The notes under the pieces: generated by a model
Told to the model about the DNA's origin: nothing
Database searches by the model: none
Seen by the model: only the letters and a program-made list of their open reading frames with translations
Origin: Cryptococcus deneoformans JEC21
Taxonomy: Eukaryota > Basidiomycota > Tremellomycetes > Tremellales > Cryptococcaceae
Length of the DNA: 64,000 nucleotides
NCBI RefSeq assembly: GCF_000091045.1
Contig: NC_006680.1
Span: forward strand, 517,001 to 581,000
Direction: 5' to 3'
Part shown: positions 33,833 through 45,249 of the stretch, in pieces
How the letters are laid out: each line of letters begins with the position of its first letter
Numbering within the stretch: position 1 is the stretch's first letter
Made by a program: the position numbers and the translations under genes

Positions 33833-36800
33833 TCAGCCCTGAAGGATCTGACCGACCTTTTCCAAGAGCTTCTTGTACTGCTCGTTACTGTCAGGCTGTG
33901 CCGAATGATCTTGTCGCCTTTCTACGCCACCGGAAACGGCCGCTAAAGAATTCTTAGCCAACTTCACCGCAATCCTGATCTTCTCCTTGGCCTTATCGGC
34001 ACTGCCTATTCGTTCTTGAGGTGCTGTGATAGATTCAAAAACATATTCCACCAGATCTTCGTCTGCACAAATTACCAACAAAGAGATAGCGCGTGGCTAC
34101 AAGTCAGCTTTTCCTTTGCTGACTAGGTTCACTTGAAAGGTGTGAGGAAGAAACAGTGCACTTGCCACTTGGTATTAACGTCTTGTTGAGATGTAAAGCA
34201 AGGCAGTTCCTATCCGCGCACTTCCCACCACCGACTTCCGCAGAGCACAACGTCACACTTGGATCTCTCTGCGAGCGATTAGTCAGCATAATAGAGTCCA
34301 GCAATCCATGATCAATATTCAAAAATGGGTCCAAAGAAGACGAAGACGCGGCCATTGAAGAAGAGCTGGATAACGGAATGAGGGTACGAGATAGCTGAGG
34401 ATAATAAGAGAGGATGGGTTTGTATGCGTGGAATGACTAGCGTTACGGGTTTAGCATTTGTTCGACGCGAGGCAACGCACCAATTGTTGTGGTTGAGAGG
34501 TACGTTGTTCACTCGATAAAGTTGAGGGCTGGCTGGTTTGGGAAGCGGCTGAGACGGCCTGCAACATCCGTAAGCATCGATAATTAAGTAAATACACTCA
34601 CCGTGTGATCATTAGATCCGTCAACTACTAAAGCCAGGTCTTCGTTCTCTGATTTATCAGTACCGTCCTGAAACCGTAAACCTACCATCACCAGGCACGG
34701 CTATGACACTCTCTGCAGATTATGCATCAGTAACTTTACAAGAGGCTGGGCTTTGGTAACAGACCAGCGATAGCTACAAGCAAGCAAGTAAACCTTCAGC
34801 GTTCTAGAAAAATTATCAGTCTCTAGAACATACCAGAATCTTGAGAAGCAGTAACACCGGCGCCTGGAGCATGAACTTGCATTACCTCATCGTGAGCTTC
34901 CTTTTGCGCTTCTTTTTGCGCCAACTCTTGTGTTAGCTGCTTGATATCGGCCGGTGTCGAGGCTAGGGGATAGGCGCGAAATGAGTTGGACAGAACCGGG
35001 AAAGAAAAAAGACAAAGGTTTGATTTCGAATTACTAGACTTACACCTGAAAGCATCTTCACCCCTTGGATTTCCAATACTTTGTATCACAGCAGACTTGA
35101 CGATATCGAGGTTACCCTGATCTTGAGAGACTGATATTTCCTGAACTTCCGTATCGGCGTTACTGCCCATATCCGTAGGGATAGGAGTCGTAGCTCCACT
35201 CGCTTGCCCACTCTGTAACTTGCGCCTCTTCTTCATTGCAATCTGCGCCTTTAGCCTTGCAATTTCTTCTTCCAGCTTTCTCTGCTTCTCGTCCGCTTCG
35301 ATTCTTCGATTCTCTTCGTCATCCTCATCATCAGTATCATCCGGATCGGAATCTTCGTCCAAACTGATCTTGAGCTGATGCGGCCGCAAAGGAGCACAAA
35401 ATAAACGCCTGGCGGCAAGCGGGGGACGAGCTGCGAGTGCAGAGACGGTTCGGGATTCGTTGAGATCTTCAGCATGGGCACGTTTGATACCTCGACGAAC
35501 TGGCAGATTGCTCCCAGCACTCGCAGGTCGTTCCGGTAATGTCGCAGATGTTGAAAGTATAGATGGTAGAGCAGATGCGGGCGCGGGGGTGAGAATGGGC
35601 GCAGGAGCAGAGACACGAGGTGACACAACGAGAATCTCACCTTCCTCTGGCTCGTCAATATCCATATCGACGTCCACATCCATTTCCATACTCATAGACC
35701 TAGACTGTGTTACCGAATTTGGATCCACATGGCTAGCCATCGATGCCGCGGTCATATGCATGCCAAGAAATTCCCTTTCAAGCGCTGCAGCTTCTTCTTG
35801 AACCGATCTATCCAGGTCACCAGTCCTGATAGACACACCGGTGCTCTGAACTTCCGCACTCTGTATGGCAGGAGTGGTAGACCCCCGGGTCGACGTGAGC
35901 GCCGGAGCTTCCAATGCTGGCGTTACTGATGCAGACGGCTGAACGCTCGCTTCCTTTCGACGTCGCATGCTTTCCAGCACTTTCCGCTTGGACTCTGATA
36001 ACATGGTTTGCAAATCAGCCGGAGGGGATCCGGGAGGAAGAGGAGGTGCGGCCGTTTGTGGAGGAGGGGGCTGATCTTGTGCGAGAGGCGTAACGGGTAC
36101 TTCCACATTAATATCAAAGATAGCGGGTTGCTGGAATACCTGAGGCAGATCGGGTTGACGCTGACGTTGATGTTGGGGCTGATACTGATGTTGGAGATGA
36201 GCTTGCACTTGCGGCTGGGGTTGGACCGGATACATGGCGTAGGGATCCTGAATGTAAGGCGCCGCATGGTAGGGTTCGGGATACACGGCAGGACGTGGAG
36301 GTAAACCCGTAGGCCCAGAGACAGACGCCGAGGTTGAAGCAGCGGCGGCGGCAGCTGCAGCAGCCTGAGCACGAGCCGCCTTTTTCTCCTTCTTTGTCAT
36401 TTTCAGAGGTTTGGTCGGAGGTGGCGGATGAGGATGAGGTTGAGATGGTTGTGGGGGTTGTGAAGGCCCTGTCTGGTTTGCCTGACTGATAGCTTGACTC
36501 GCCATAGTTGATGGACCGGGGCCTGCTTCCGTCGAAGCGTTTGCGGCTGCATTTGCCCTGGCCTCTTCCTGATTACCCTTCTTCTTCTTCTTTTTCTTCT
36601 TGGAAGATTGCTGTTTGTTCGCTGGGGAAGATGGCTGTTTGTTCGCTGGGGAAGATGGCACTGGTAACTGCACAGGAGGTACAGATGGCTGCGGTGTACT
36701 TCCCGAAGGAGGAAGAAGACTTGTTGGACGAGGAGGAAGGGAGGCTAAACCAGTGTGAAGGGTTGATTGAGCTGGCTGATCGCCTGACGACGTAGATGCA

Positions 36801-38505
36801 GAAGTCGGAGGCATATCGGGAACGGAAAGCGAAGGTGCAAGAAGGCTTCCAAGCCGAGGGGAAGGTCTGCTCTCAAGAGGAACTTGACTAACTGGGCTGA
36901 CGATAGGATGAGATGGAGGTGACAGCACGGGTGTCGGAAACGAAGGCTCTGGAGGTCTGGGAGCTTCCGGCTCTGGTGATTCCACGCTTGCCAAGGTGAG
37001 AAGTTGTGCGGGGTCCACTCGATAGGCAAGAGGCTCCACTGTGGCTTCGGACCCTGGACTTTCCGCAAGCATCTCGTCATCCACCATATTCTCAGAGCTC
37101 GGCGCAGTAGCCTCGGATGGTTCAATCGCGTAGGCCATTGACCCTTCACGTGAATAGCCAACATCGGGTGTTTCTTGTTCACCAAAACCATCACGTTCTC
37201 GAGTACCTTGAACAATCTCACGACAGACTGCCATGACATGCTCTGGCGGAGCGCCGCGTGCGATAAGAGCTTCAGGATCCACACCCTCGTATAAAAGGTT
37301 GCGGATGATGTCCATGTAGTCATTGTTCTCTTCTTCTGGAGCATCTTTGACGATGTCAGCCTGAAGCTCAAGAGTGAAATGGAAAATAACATACTTGATG
37401 CTGGAGCAGCCAAAGGCGACTCTAATTCTAGACGATCTTCCTCGTTCATGATTGCATCCTCATTGTCCCAAGTCCGATCTTCCTGCTCTTCTTCAGCAGC
37501 ACCTTCAAATTCGGGGGTAGGCGGACGAGTCCAGGTTTCCTTGGAATCGGAAAACTCAAATGTCGAGCTCAAGGGTGGTGTGCCGGGAGGTGAATTGGGT
37601 AGTGATGAAGGTGCGAAACTGGGCCCGAGAGGAGGCGTTTTGGCCTCGAAAATCTGTTCCTGGGGCGGTAAAGGAGGAGTCGTCGCTTCATGATAATGTT
37701 CTTTTTGCAAAGGCAAAGGCGGTGTTGCCGCTCCGACTACTTGCTCTTGAGGAGGGAGTGACGGCGACCTCGGTGGTGTTGACGGGACGAGATGGACAGA
37801 GGTCGAGGGCAAAGGCGGTGTCGGTATGCGCGGCGAGGGCAGCTCAATGTTTGTCGGTGGTGGAGGTGTCTGGGGCGGAGGAGACGGTTCGGGCACAGGC
37901 AGACTGGGCACCCGATGGCGAGGAAAGATATCGTCGCGGGAAGCGGTGGCAGGCTCGAACCGCGTTGAAGTCGGTCGTCCAGAGCGAGACGAAGGTGCGC
38001 TGACAGGCGACCTCTCCGTGTGGTGCATGGCCTTGCTCCGGATACCATTGAATGCAGCCTGGACGGGAGTGACCCGAGTGCCTCCGATCCTTCTAGCCAG
38101 CATGGATCCCTCGCCGCCTGCCGGTTCGTATTCGTCGTCGCTGATTTCGCCTTCTTCCTTGTCATCAGGAGCGACTGGTGACAAGTTCGGTTTGCCGATC
38201 CTGTCCGCCAACGAGGGCTTTGGCTTGGAAATCCGTTCAAGGAGGGCTGGTGCTTGCTGCGAGGATACGCCGGCGGCCGATGCGGGAGGAGCGGCGCCGA
38301 AAATGCCTGCGGGGGCTGGCGGGCGGGGATCTTGCGAGCGCGCGGTTGAGCTCCTGAGGGCTGCTGCTCTGAGCTGGAGGATATCTGACGAGCCGTCCCC
38401 GGGTTTTGGGGGGAGGGCCGGTGGGGGCTGCTGTGGGGAGGCGGGGAGCTTGCTGCTCATGGTGTCCTGGGGAGCTTTGGCGGGTCGGGAAGAGGCGGAG
38501 CCCAT
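33833..38505 (-). CDS. Large CCCH zinc-finger protein, Red1/ZFC3H1-like candidate
   Basis: Exons 38505-37395, 37344-35044, 34962-34834, 34712-34686, 34648-34602, 34558-34481, 34394-34166 and 34062-33833 give 1383 residues with closed phases. The protein is mostly Pro/Ser-rich disorder with two EEGEI motifs, a short ordered block (DYMDIIRNLLYEGVDPEALI ... VMAVCREIV), a poly-Lys run, a coiled coil near DEEENRRIEADEKQRKLEEE, and one C-terminal finger C-x8-C-x4-C-x3-H (GGGKCADRNCLALH). A single C-terminal finger after a huge disordered, EEGEI-bearing body recalls Red1 (MTREC) and ZFC3H1 (PAXT), scaffolds of nuclear exosome targeting. That is inference; the finger alone would also fit other CCCH proteins. 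The intron after LIPS has a GC donor. Confidence 0.5.
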
Positions 38506-38631
38506 ATAGGGGGCGGTGCGCAGGGGAAATATTACTACTAGAAATACTACAGAAGGGGGCCGGGTCTCATAACAGGCTGGGTCGCATCCACCGCCGCTGC
38601 TACTTTAACTCGTCGACGACTCCGCCGCACA

Positions 38632-39158
38632 ATGCAATCCCGACCAGTGACGTGGATTTGTTCCACATTTGTCATTTTCCCTACCGCCCAACGCAAAGAA
38701 GCCGCGGCGAGCCAAATGAGTGTATGGTAAGCGCACTGATAATACTGATGTACAACTCCTCGCAGTCCCGAAGACTACTAATGAGTGGTTCCACAGGATG
38801 CGGTATTCAGAATGGTCAACATACATCCACTATCAACGTGCTCATGCCAACTCGCATGACATGTATCTGATTCTATCTTATTTATTTGATACTCTTCATC
38901 CAGTTCGAGTTGTTCAATACGACGTTGTCGTCTTCCCTCAATACCCAATCCATCAAGTCGCTTTGCGTTTTGGTTTCAGAGCAGAAGAAATTGCTCGATT
39001 ACAATGGTCTTGTACCGGCTGCTAAAAAGGCGACGAGAGGAGAAGAAGTCGAGTCAAGATATGTTTCAGAGTTCCATGACTATAGAGAACAACAACTGAA
39101 GGAAGAAGATGACGGCGAGGAAAGCGGATGTGGCCGCCCAGAAGGCCCGACCACATGA
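38632..39158 (+). CDS. Small multi-exon gene, structure unresolved
   Basis: Divergent from the CCCH gene. ATG at 38632 opens a frame to an intron donor near 38710-38720 with acceptor at 38765. The 3' end is best read from an acceptor at about 38902: FELFNTTLSSSL, then EQKKLLDYNGLVPAAKK, then RYVSEFHDYREQQLKEED to a TGA at 39156-39158. The middle exon could not be joined in phase, so the gene model is incomplete. The C-terminal part is charged and helical. No family is recognised. Confidence 0.3.
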
Positions 39159-39286
39159 ATTCGGACAGGAGGAACGATGCGACAACAAGGCAAGAATGCG
39201 CGGGATTTTAATTTGAAGGCTCATTCCCATCTTTAGAAACAGCCAGCTACTAACCCCCCGACACCACAGGAGAAGCCCCCTCCCAA

Positions 39287-42200
39287 ATGCTCACAGCCTT
39301 CTTCGGCTACGTTACGGAGCTTACATGTCTCGTCCTCCTCTTTGCTACCTTTTTCCTCATCCCGTCGCCGGCACCCGTCTGTACTTGCGAGTGTAAATGT
39401 GGTCGCAAGTACCGCATTCCGGCGGTCTTCCCAAGCCACCGAGACGCTCCCATAAAGCAATCGACCACCGCCGATTCAGAAAACTTTAAATCCGTTACCG
39501 AGAAGGAACTCGAACAACCTGCCAAAGCTCCCGAAGAGCAGTCGTCTCACCCGATCGAGCAGCAACAGCAGGGAAGACTCAAACCCGTCATCGTGGCGGA
39601 AACTCCCCAGCCCATTATTCAGTCTAGTGAAAATGTCGAAACGACAGATACTAAACCTATCGAATTCCAAAAATCTACTAAATCTATTGAACCAATCGAA
39701 ACCCCTGGCAAGGAAGAGTCACTTGTTACACCTGTCCCTAGCGGATGGGATGCCTCCGCACCTATTGAGAGACAAACCCACAATGATCGATCTGTTGGTA
39801 GAAGCATTGGAGACTGGCAAGTTGAGCGGGAGGTCAATGAGAAGACTGTTGAAAACAACTACGACGGTGTAAGTAAAAGATTTCAATTTTGGTCTTCCGA
39901 GTTGCAATCAGTACTGATAACGTCAAAACAGCGGTACATTGAGCCTTTCAAGTCTCCTACCAGCAGAATCCTTGACTCTTGGGATGAATCCACTTCAAGC
40001 CACAGGGCTGTGGAGGACAGCCGAGACGGGGTGAGCTTCCTATCTTACGTCTCATTTAGGCTTCGATCAATGCTAACTCAACGAATTTAGGAGAGCCTTG
40101 AGCCCTCTAGGTCTCCGGCTAAAAGTGAAACCCGGTCAGAAATTTCTCGTCCCGCTTTCAACGGTCGACCCCTTCCTCCTCATCAAGTCCGCTCAACCGA
40201 TACTTTCGACCATGGTTATGACGTGAGTTGTTCCATCCATCAAATGCAGCTTTCTTGATGCTGACCCGTTGATTTCTTAGTACCGATCCTCGATCGAAAC
40301 TTCTAGCTATGCCTCCAAGCGAAAGACTGAACTTCCTGTCTGCAAGCCTTGCAACAAGCAATTCAAGTCGCCAGCTGCTCTCCAACAGGTGCGGCATACA
40401 GATCACCTTATCAGATGCGGTTTAAAAGCTTACGTTCGGTCCCATTTAGCATACCCAAGCTGTTCACTCGGCACCTTTATTCAGCAAACAATCCAGGAGT
40501 CGCGTGTCCAGCCCCGAAATCTCGACGCATCCTCCCGCTCCAGGATCTGTGACATCGTCTGCAGGACGCCCCAAGTCTTCATTCGATGTGAGAATGGCTA
40601 GTACGTTTATCGAGAATAAGTGCTGACAATCGGCAGGATGGATTCCATTCTCCCTACATGTGCGAGATCTGCAATGAAGACTATCACAGCGCATACGATC
40701 TGCGACAGGTAAGCGATCCATGAATTCTCCATGATACAAAACGCTGACCGCTGTTAATTTTACAGCACAAAATGGAAAAGCACCCTTGGGCTATGCTCTG
40801 TCCCGAATGTCTGGTCACTTTCACTCATGCCCATGAGGCGCGCGATGTACGTCTTGCCTTTAACCCTTTTTAAAAAATTTAAATAAAAAAAAATCGCTGA
40901 GACAATTCATAGCACTATGAGTTGGTACACGGCTCTGAACCTGCTAGCTTTACTCGTACTCAGCGCATGTTGGACACCATCCACTCATCTGCTCCCTCTC
41001 CCAGGGCCCCATCGGCCTCCGATTCAGCTTCAAACTATGCCGAGTCAAACTATGCTACACGTGCTGCCAAACCGCCTCAATATCAAATCTTGGCGAGTTA
41101 CGATAGCCATGTTGTCCAGGCGGAGCATCGTTGTCAGCAGTGTGATATGGTATTCCCGAATGCCATGGACCTCAGAGCTGTAAGTAGACTTTTACACGTA
41201 AACCTTTCCCTCGTTGCTAATAAACCACTACGAAAACAGCATGTTAACAGTCCTTTCTCTCACGGCGGCGAAAAACTGACCCCAGACAACTTTCCTCCTC
41301 TCGGCTCTACTTCCATCGCTCCCTCTTCCTCCGAGTCTGTCTCTCAACACAAGCCAATCACCCCTTACGCATCCTACTCTCAGCCCGCTTGGGACACTTC
41401 CATGCCCAGCTTCGTTCTCGCTGCCCGTCCCGCTTCAAACCGTCAACAGTTCAAAAGCGCAATATCCCCCGAAGCCAAGCTCACGCCGGATGATAACCCC
41501 GCCGAGACTGAGGCAGAAGAGGCTGTGCCGAAATTGGTAGAGGCGAAGGCTGTGATGGAAAATGTTCCAGCTATTGAGCACGAGGATGTAGCCCGGGAGG
41601 CTGAGGAAGTGGCTGAAGATAAGAACACGGAACATGAGCGGGAGAGACCAGTCGAGTTGGAAACGGAGACGGAGATCGAGCAGGTGCACGAGCAAGAGCA
41701 GAGGTTTGAGCACGGGCCGGGCCTTGAGTCTGATTATGTGGCTACGCTCGAACCGGTGGTTGCCGATGAACACCATGGAGAGGTGGAAAAGTTTGAAGCC
41801 GCCGAGGCACCCGCTGCGCCGGAGCCTATAATGAAGGATCGGACTCCCCAGGCACCTATTCCAGAGGCCATTCAGGATGAGCAAAATGGTCAAATTGGTC
41901 AAATCGAACAGGCCGAACAAGTCCATAACCATGCCGAATCTTCAGCAAGTGCAGTTATCACTGGCTCTGAAACTTCCTCAGAACCGGCTCCTCGAGACAA
42001 TACCTTCAAGCACAAACACCCTCTTCCCCCTCAGTCCAAAGCAGCAAAGAAAGCAATAGCGAGGCAGTTGTACAAAAATGCGCCAAAGCAACCTAAGCAA
42101 CCTAAAAAGCTGAAGGCCAAGCAGAAGACGCAGGAGCTCTTTGAAAGTGACGAAGACGTCGACTTTGAGCTTCCTTCCGACTTTGAACAGCTTACCGGCC

Positions 42201-44446
42201 AGGCTTCTGAGTTTGGCGTGTCTGTCACTTTCATCGACGAAGCGAGCAGGCCTTTGAAGAAGGAGATAAATGCTCAGGACGACTTGACTTCTAGCAATAG
42301 CCTTCCCAAGAGTCTCTACTCAACTGCAAGAGCCAAGCTTGACCTTCCTCCCGCCACCTATCAATATGAAAGCGATGAGGAGGAAGCTCCCGGAGTTGTT
42401 GTTGAGAAGGAAGTTACCGCGATGGCTCCTGAACCCTCTACCGCAGCGTTTGACGAGGAAGTCATCGAGATCAGGCGTACCATATATATTCCTCGTGATG
42501 ATTACTCCGATGATGAGGAGAAGCCAGAAGTTGATGAAGCTTCCGCGGAGAAACAAACTCCTGTAATCCAGTCCAGTCAGTCCAAGGATGCCACCCAAGA
42601 AGAGGAACGGGAGAAGGATGCCCAAACGCCTTTTACTGAGCCTACACTCTCGAGCACGTTCGAAGCTCCGATCGTCACGGATATGTCTGAGATGGTTGAG
42701 AGTCTTTTCGTAACAGACGCCAATCCCGTCGACATCGCCAGCCCTGAGCCCTCAGTCGTTGCTGCTACTTATGGGCACCTTCCTGAAAATGCCCATTCCT
42801 CTAACACGGTAGACGAGGAACCTTCTGGGCCGTTTTCAGGCTTGCAGCAAGACCAGCACGTTTCAGAAACTACAATGCCATCCAACGCTGTTGAGATTAT
42901 CCGGCCTGCTGAGGTAGTAGAGGGAACCGAGGCAGTTGATGAAGTAACGGCAGAACAAACTCCTGTGCCCTCTGATCCTGCTTTTGCCGAGATAGACGCT
43001 GAAAATGATATGAAGGTTGAAGCTACTCCTCCCTCGGAGGCGACCGCTCAACCTTTGGAAGCGTTCAGCGGCACTGAGCATGATGACCTGATTGGTGAAA
43101 TCACTGAAGCAAACATTTCACGGGACATCAATGGTGAAGCCGAAAGTCAGACTTCACCGGAATCGGAAGCGGCCGCCGCCCAACCTGTGGAAGCCATCAG
43201 TGGTACTGAGCAGGAGGGGCTGATTGATGAAACCACTGAGGCAGACACCTCACGGGAGATTGATGGCAATGCCGAGGGGAAGGCTCCACCGGAACTTTCT
43301 CAAGCCGACTCCTCTTTCACACCTGCCGCTCCTCTACGGTCCCTCTCACAATCTTCTGACGTTCCAGATCCAAAGGATGAGTTTGTCCAGCCCATCCACA
43401 CTCACGATCAGGCACCCGACCTGGTCGACGCGCTTCAGTCTAGTCATCCGTACAATTCTGAGCGCGATGCTGTCGCTCACAGCCCAGAACAACTGGCTGA
43501 ATCGGTGCAAATAGCTTCTTCTGCACCACCAGTGATGGAAGGTGCTGGCGCCGAAGCTGCACGCGAGGAGGAGCTGGCGGCGATTGAAGCGGAAGAGGCA
43601 GCCCGTGCTGCTCAGGCTCTGGCTGAGGCTGAAGCGGAGTTTGCTGCTGCTGCCGTCGCCCCTGTTATCACGGATGATGAACCGTCCATGATCGGTAACA
43701 TTGAGTTTTCCGTTCCCTCGTTCGCCTTCTCCGAATCGAATACTGCCATCATCGCCAACACTCCTCTCTCACTTTCTACCAATGAAGAGCATGAAGAAGG
43801 ACAAGTCGAGGCCCGCACAGCCGAGTCTGAGCAACCCCTTCCTTCCATCGCCCCTGCCGACGATGACCATTGGGCAGAGTCCGAAGAGGTGTATCGCATC
43901 GCCATTGCCAACCGTGCTCGTCCTCCTCTCAACCTTGCACCCATAAGGGATAGGGACAGTTACGAAGACGACTCTCGTTCGTTCAGATTCCCTCCCAACA
44001 GAAGGACAAACAACCACGGTCCCACTAGGAAGCGCAATTCTACAGGGTCTAACGGCTGGGGTCCGAAACCCATCCCAAGGCCATTCAAGAACTCGACAAA
44101 CGCTCTGGAGAAGATGCGTTCTGCTCGGTCTGAGGTTGAGGACGAGAGAGCAAAGGACCGTGAGAGGAGGAAAGGGGTCACTTCGGTTAGGAGTTCAAGC
44201 TTCAATGGTGTAGACGAGTCTGGTTGGATTTCGATGGACTCAAAGTCGCACCATTATGATCGTTATGAAGGTAGTGCGAGTAGGTACGGAGATGATGGTG
44301 ATAGCGGATGGAGCCCGAACGATAGGCAGGGATGGGGTGACAATAGAAGGGCGTCATTCTCCAATTCAATGACGATGTCCCCGCCACAGAACAATAACTG
44401 GGGTTCACTTCCAGGTGTGGCAGACGGAGACACTGGTGGCTGGTGA
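39287..44446 (+). CDS. Large membrane-anchored C2H2 zinc-finger protein
   Basis: Nine exons: 39287-39868, 39932-40030, 40091-40222, 40281-40388, 40450-40587, 40637-40708, 40766-40846, 40913-41179 and 41240-44446; 1561 residues. Every exon length is a multiple of three, so all introns are phase 0. The N-terminus has a hydrophobic helix (LTCLVLLFATFFLI) followed by a CTCECKCG cluster. Four fingers follow: CKPCNKQF...HTQAVH, CEICNEDY...HKMEKH, CPECLVTF...HYELVH and CQQCDMVF...H. The rest is a very acidic, Ala/Glu/Pro-rich disordered region of about 1000 residues. Fingers like these bind nucleic acid or protein; a membrane anchor on such a protein is unusual and localisation is uncertain. Function unknown. 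Confidence 0.75.
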
Positions 44447-45249
44447 TAAAGGGGATGGGAGGAGCGCGTGGGGACAGCAATTCATATAAGATGTACATAT
44501 AGTAGCAAATCAAACTCCATTTCGTATGTTGAGAACATGTATAAGAAGTAATAAGATCTACCCTTCAGCAGTGAGAAGTGCAAGCCATCGGTAGGGGAGG
44601 AAAAGTCTGCGGCAATAATGATCCATCGGACAACGCGAGTGTTTGTTGTTGTATAGACGGACGATGGCCCGCCATTTACTCTTGCCCCACATATTTTAAC
44701 TGTTATGACCTAATACTTAATAGCCTAGTCTCCGGTTGCCATTGGAGACACTCTCGCATAGTGCATACCATACTTCGTTCGATGCCCGCCGCCACCAGAG
44801 ACTCTCTCGCTTTCTCTTTTTGGTTCTTCATGATGGATCAATTCGGAGCTGCGCTCGGTGTTCGCCGTCGGCCGATGACCGAAGGAATAATAATAATGGA
44901 GATCCTTCTAGAATGGCCCCGAACGCACTGAAAGATGCACTGACGTAATGATGGAATGTCGGCGATCTGCGAGGAATGTTCGGTTCCTTTCCTGTTATCG
45001 CTGTTCGCGCATCTTCTCGCTCATTCCATCTCATTCTCTCCCTTTCTCTTTCTTTCTGCACATTTCCAACGCTTATTCATGCGCTTATGAATCTTCCTCG
45101 CATACGCGGCGCACTCAAACTCCCGGAAATACTATAAAATACTGACATATCGCTAACATTCTTCACAATCCTCAACCTTACCTTCCCACGAGTATATCAT
45201 CCCATATCACACCAGCTGTAACAACATACAATACATCACTCCAAATACA
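44447..45249. other. Intergenic C2H2 gene-BAG gene B
   Basis: 3' UTR of the C2H2 gene and promoter of the second BAG-domain gene. It carries heat-shock elements (listed separately) and a TATA-like ACTATAAAATACT at about 45130-45142, roughly 115 bases before the start codon. No other gene is supported. Confidence 0.6.
44906..45096. promoter_or_regulatory. Heat-shock elements upstream of BAG gene B
   Basis: Three core elements in opposite-facing GAA units: TTC-TA-GAA at 44906-44913, GAA-TG-TTC at 44974-44981 (followed by further TTC units), and GAA-TC-TTC at 45089-45096. The last lies about 150 bases before the ATG. HSF1 control is inferred from the consensus and from the BAG content of the gene. 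Confidence 0.6.
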
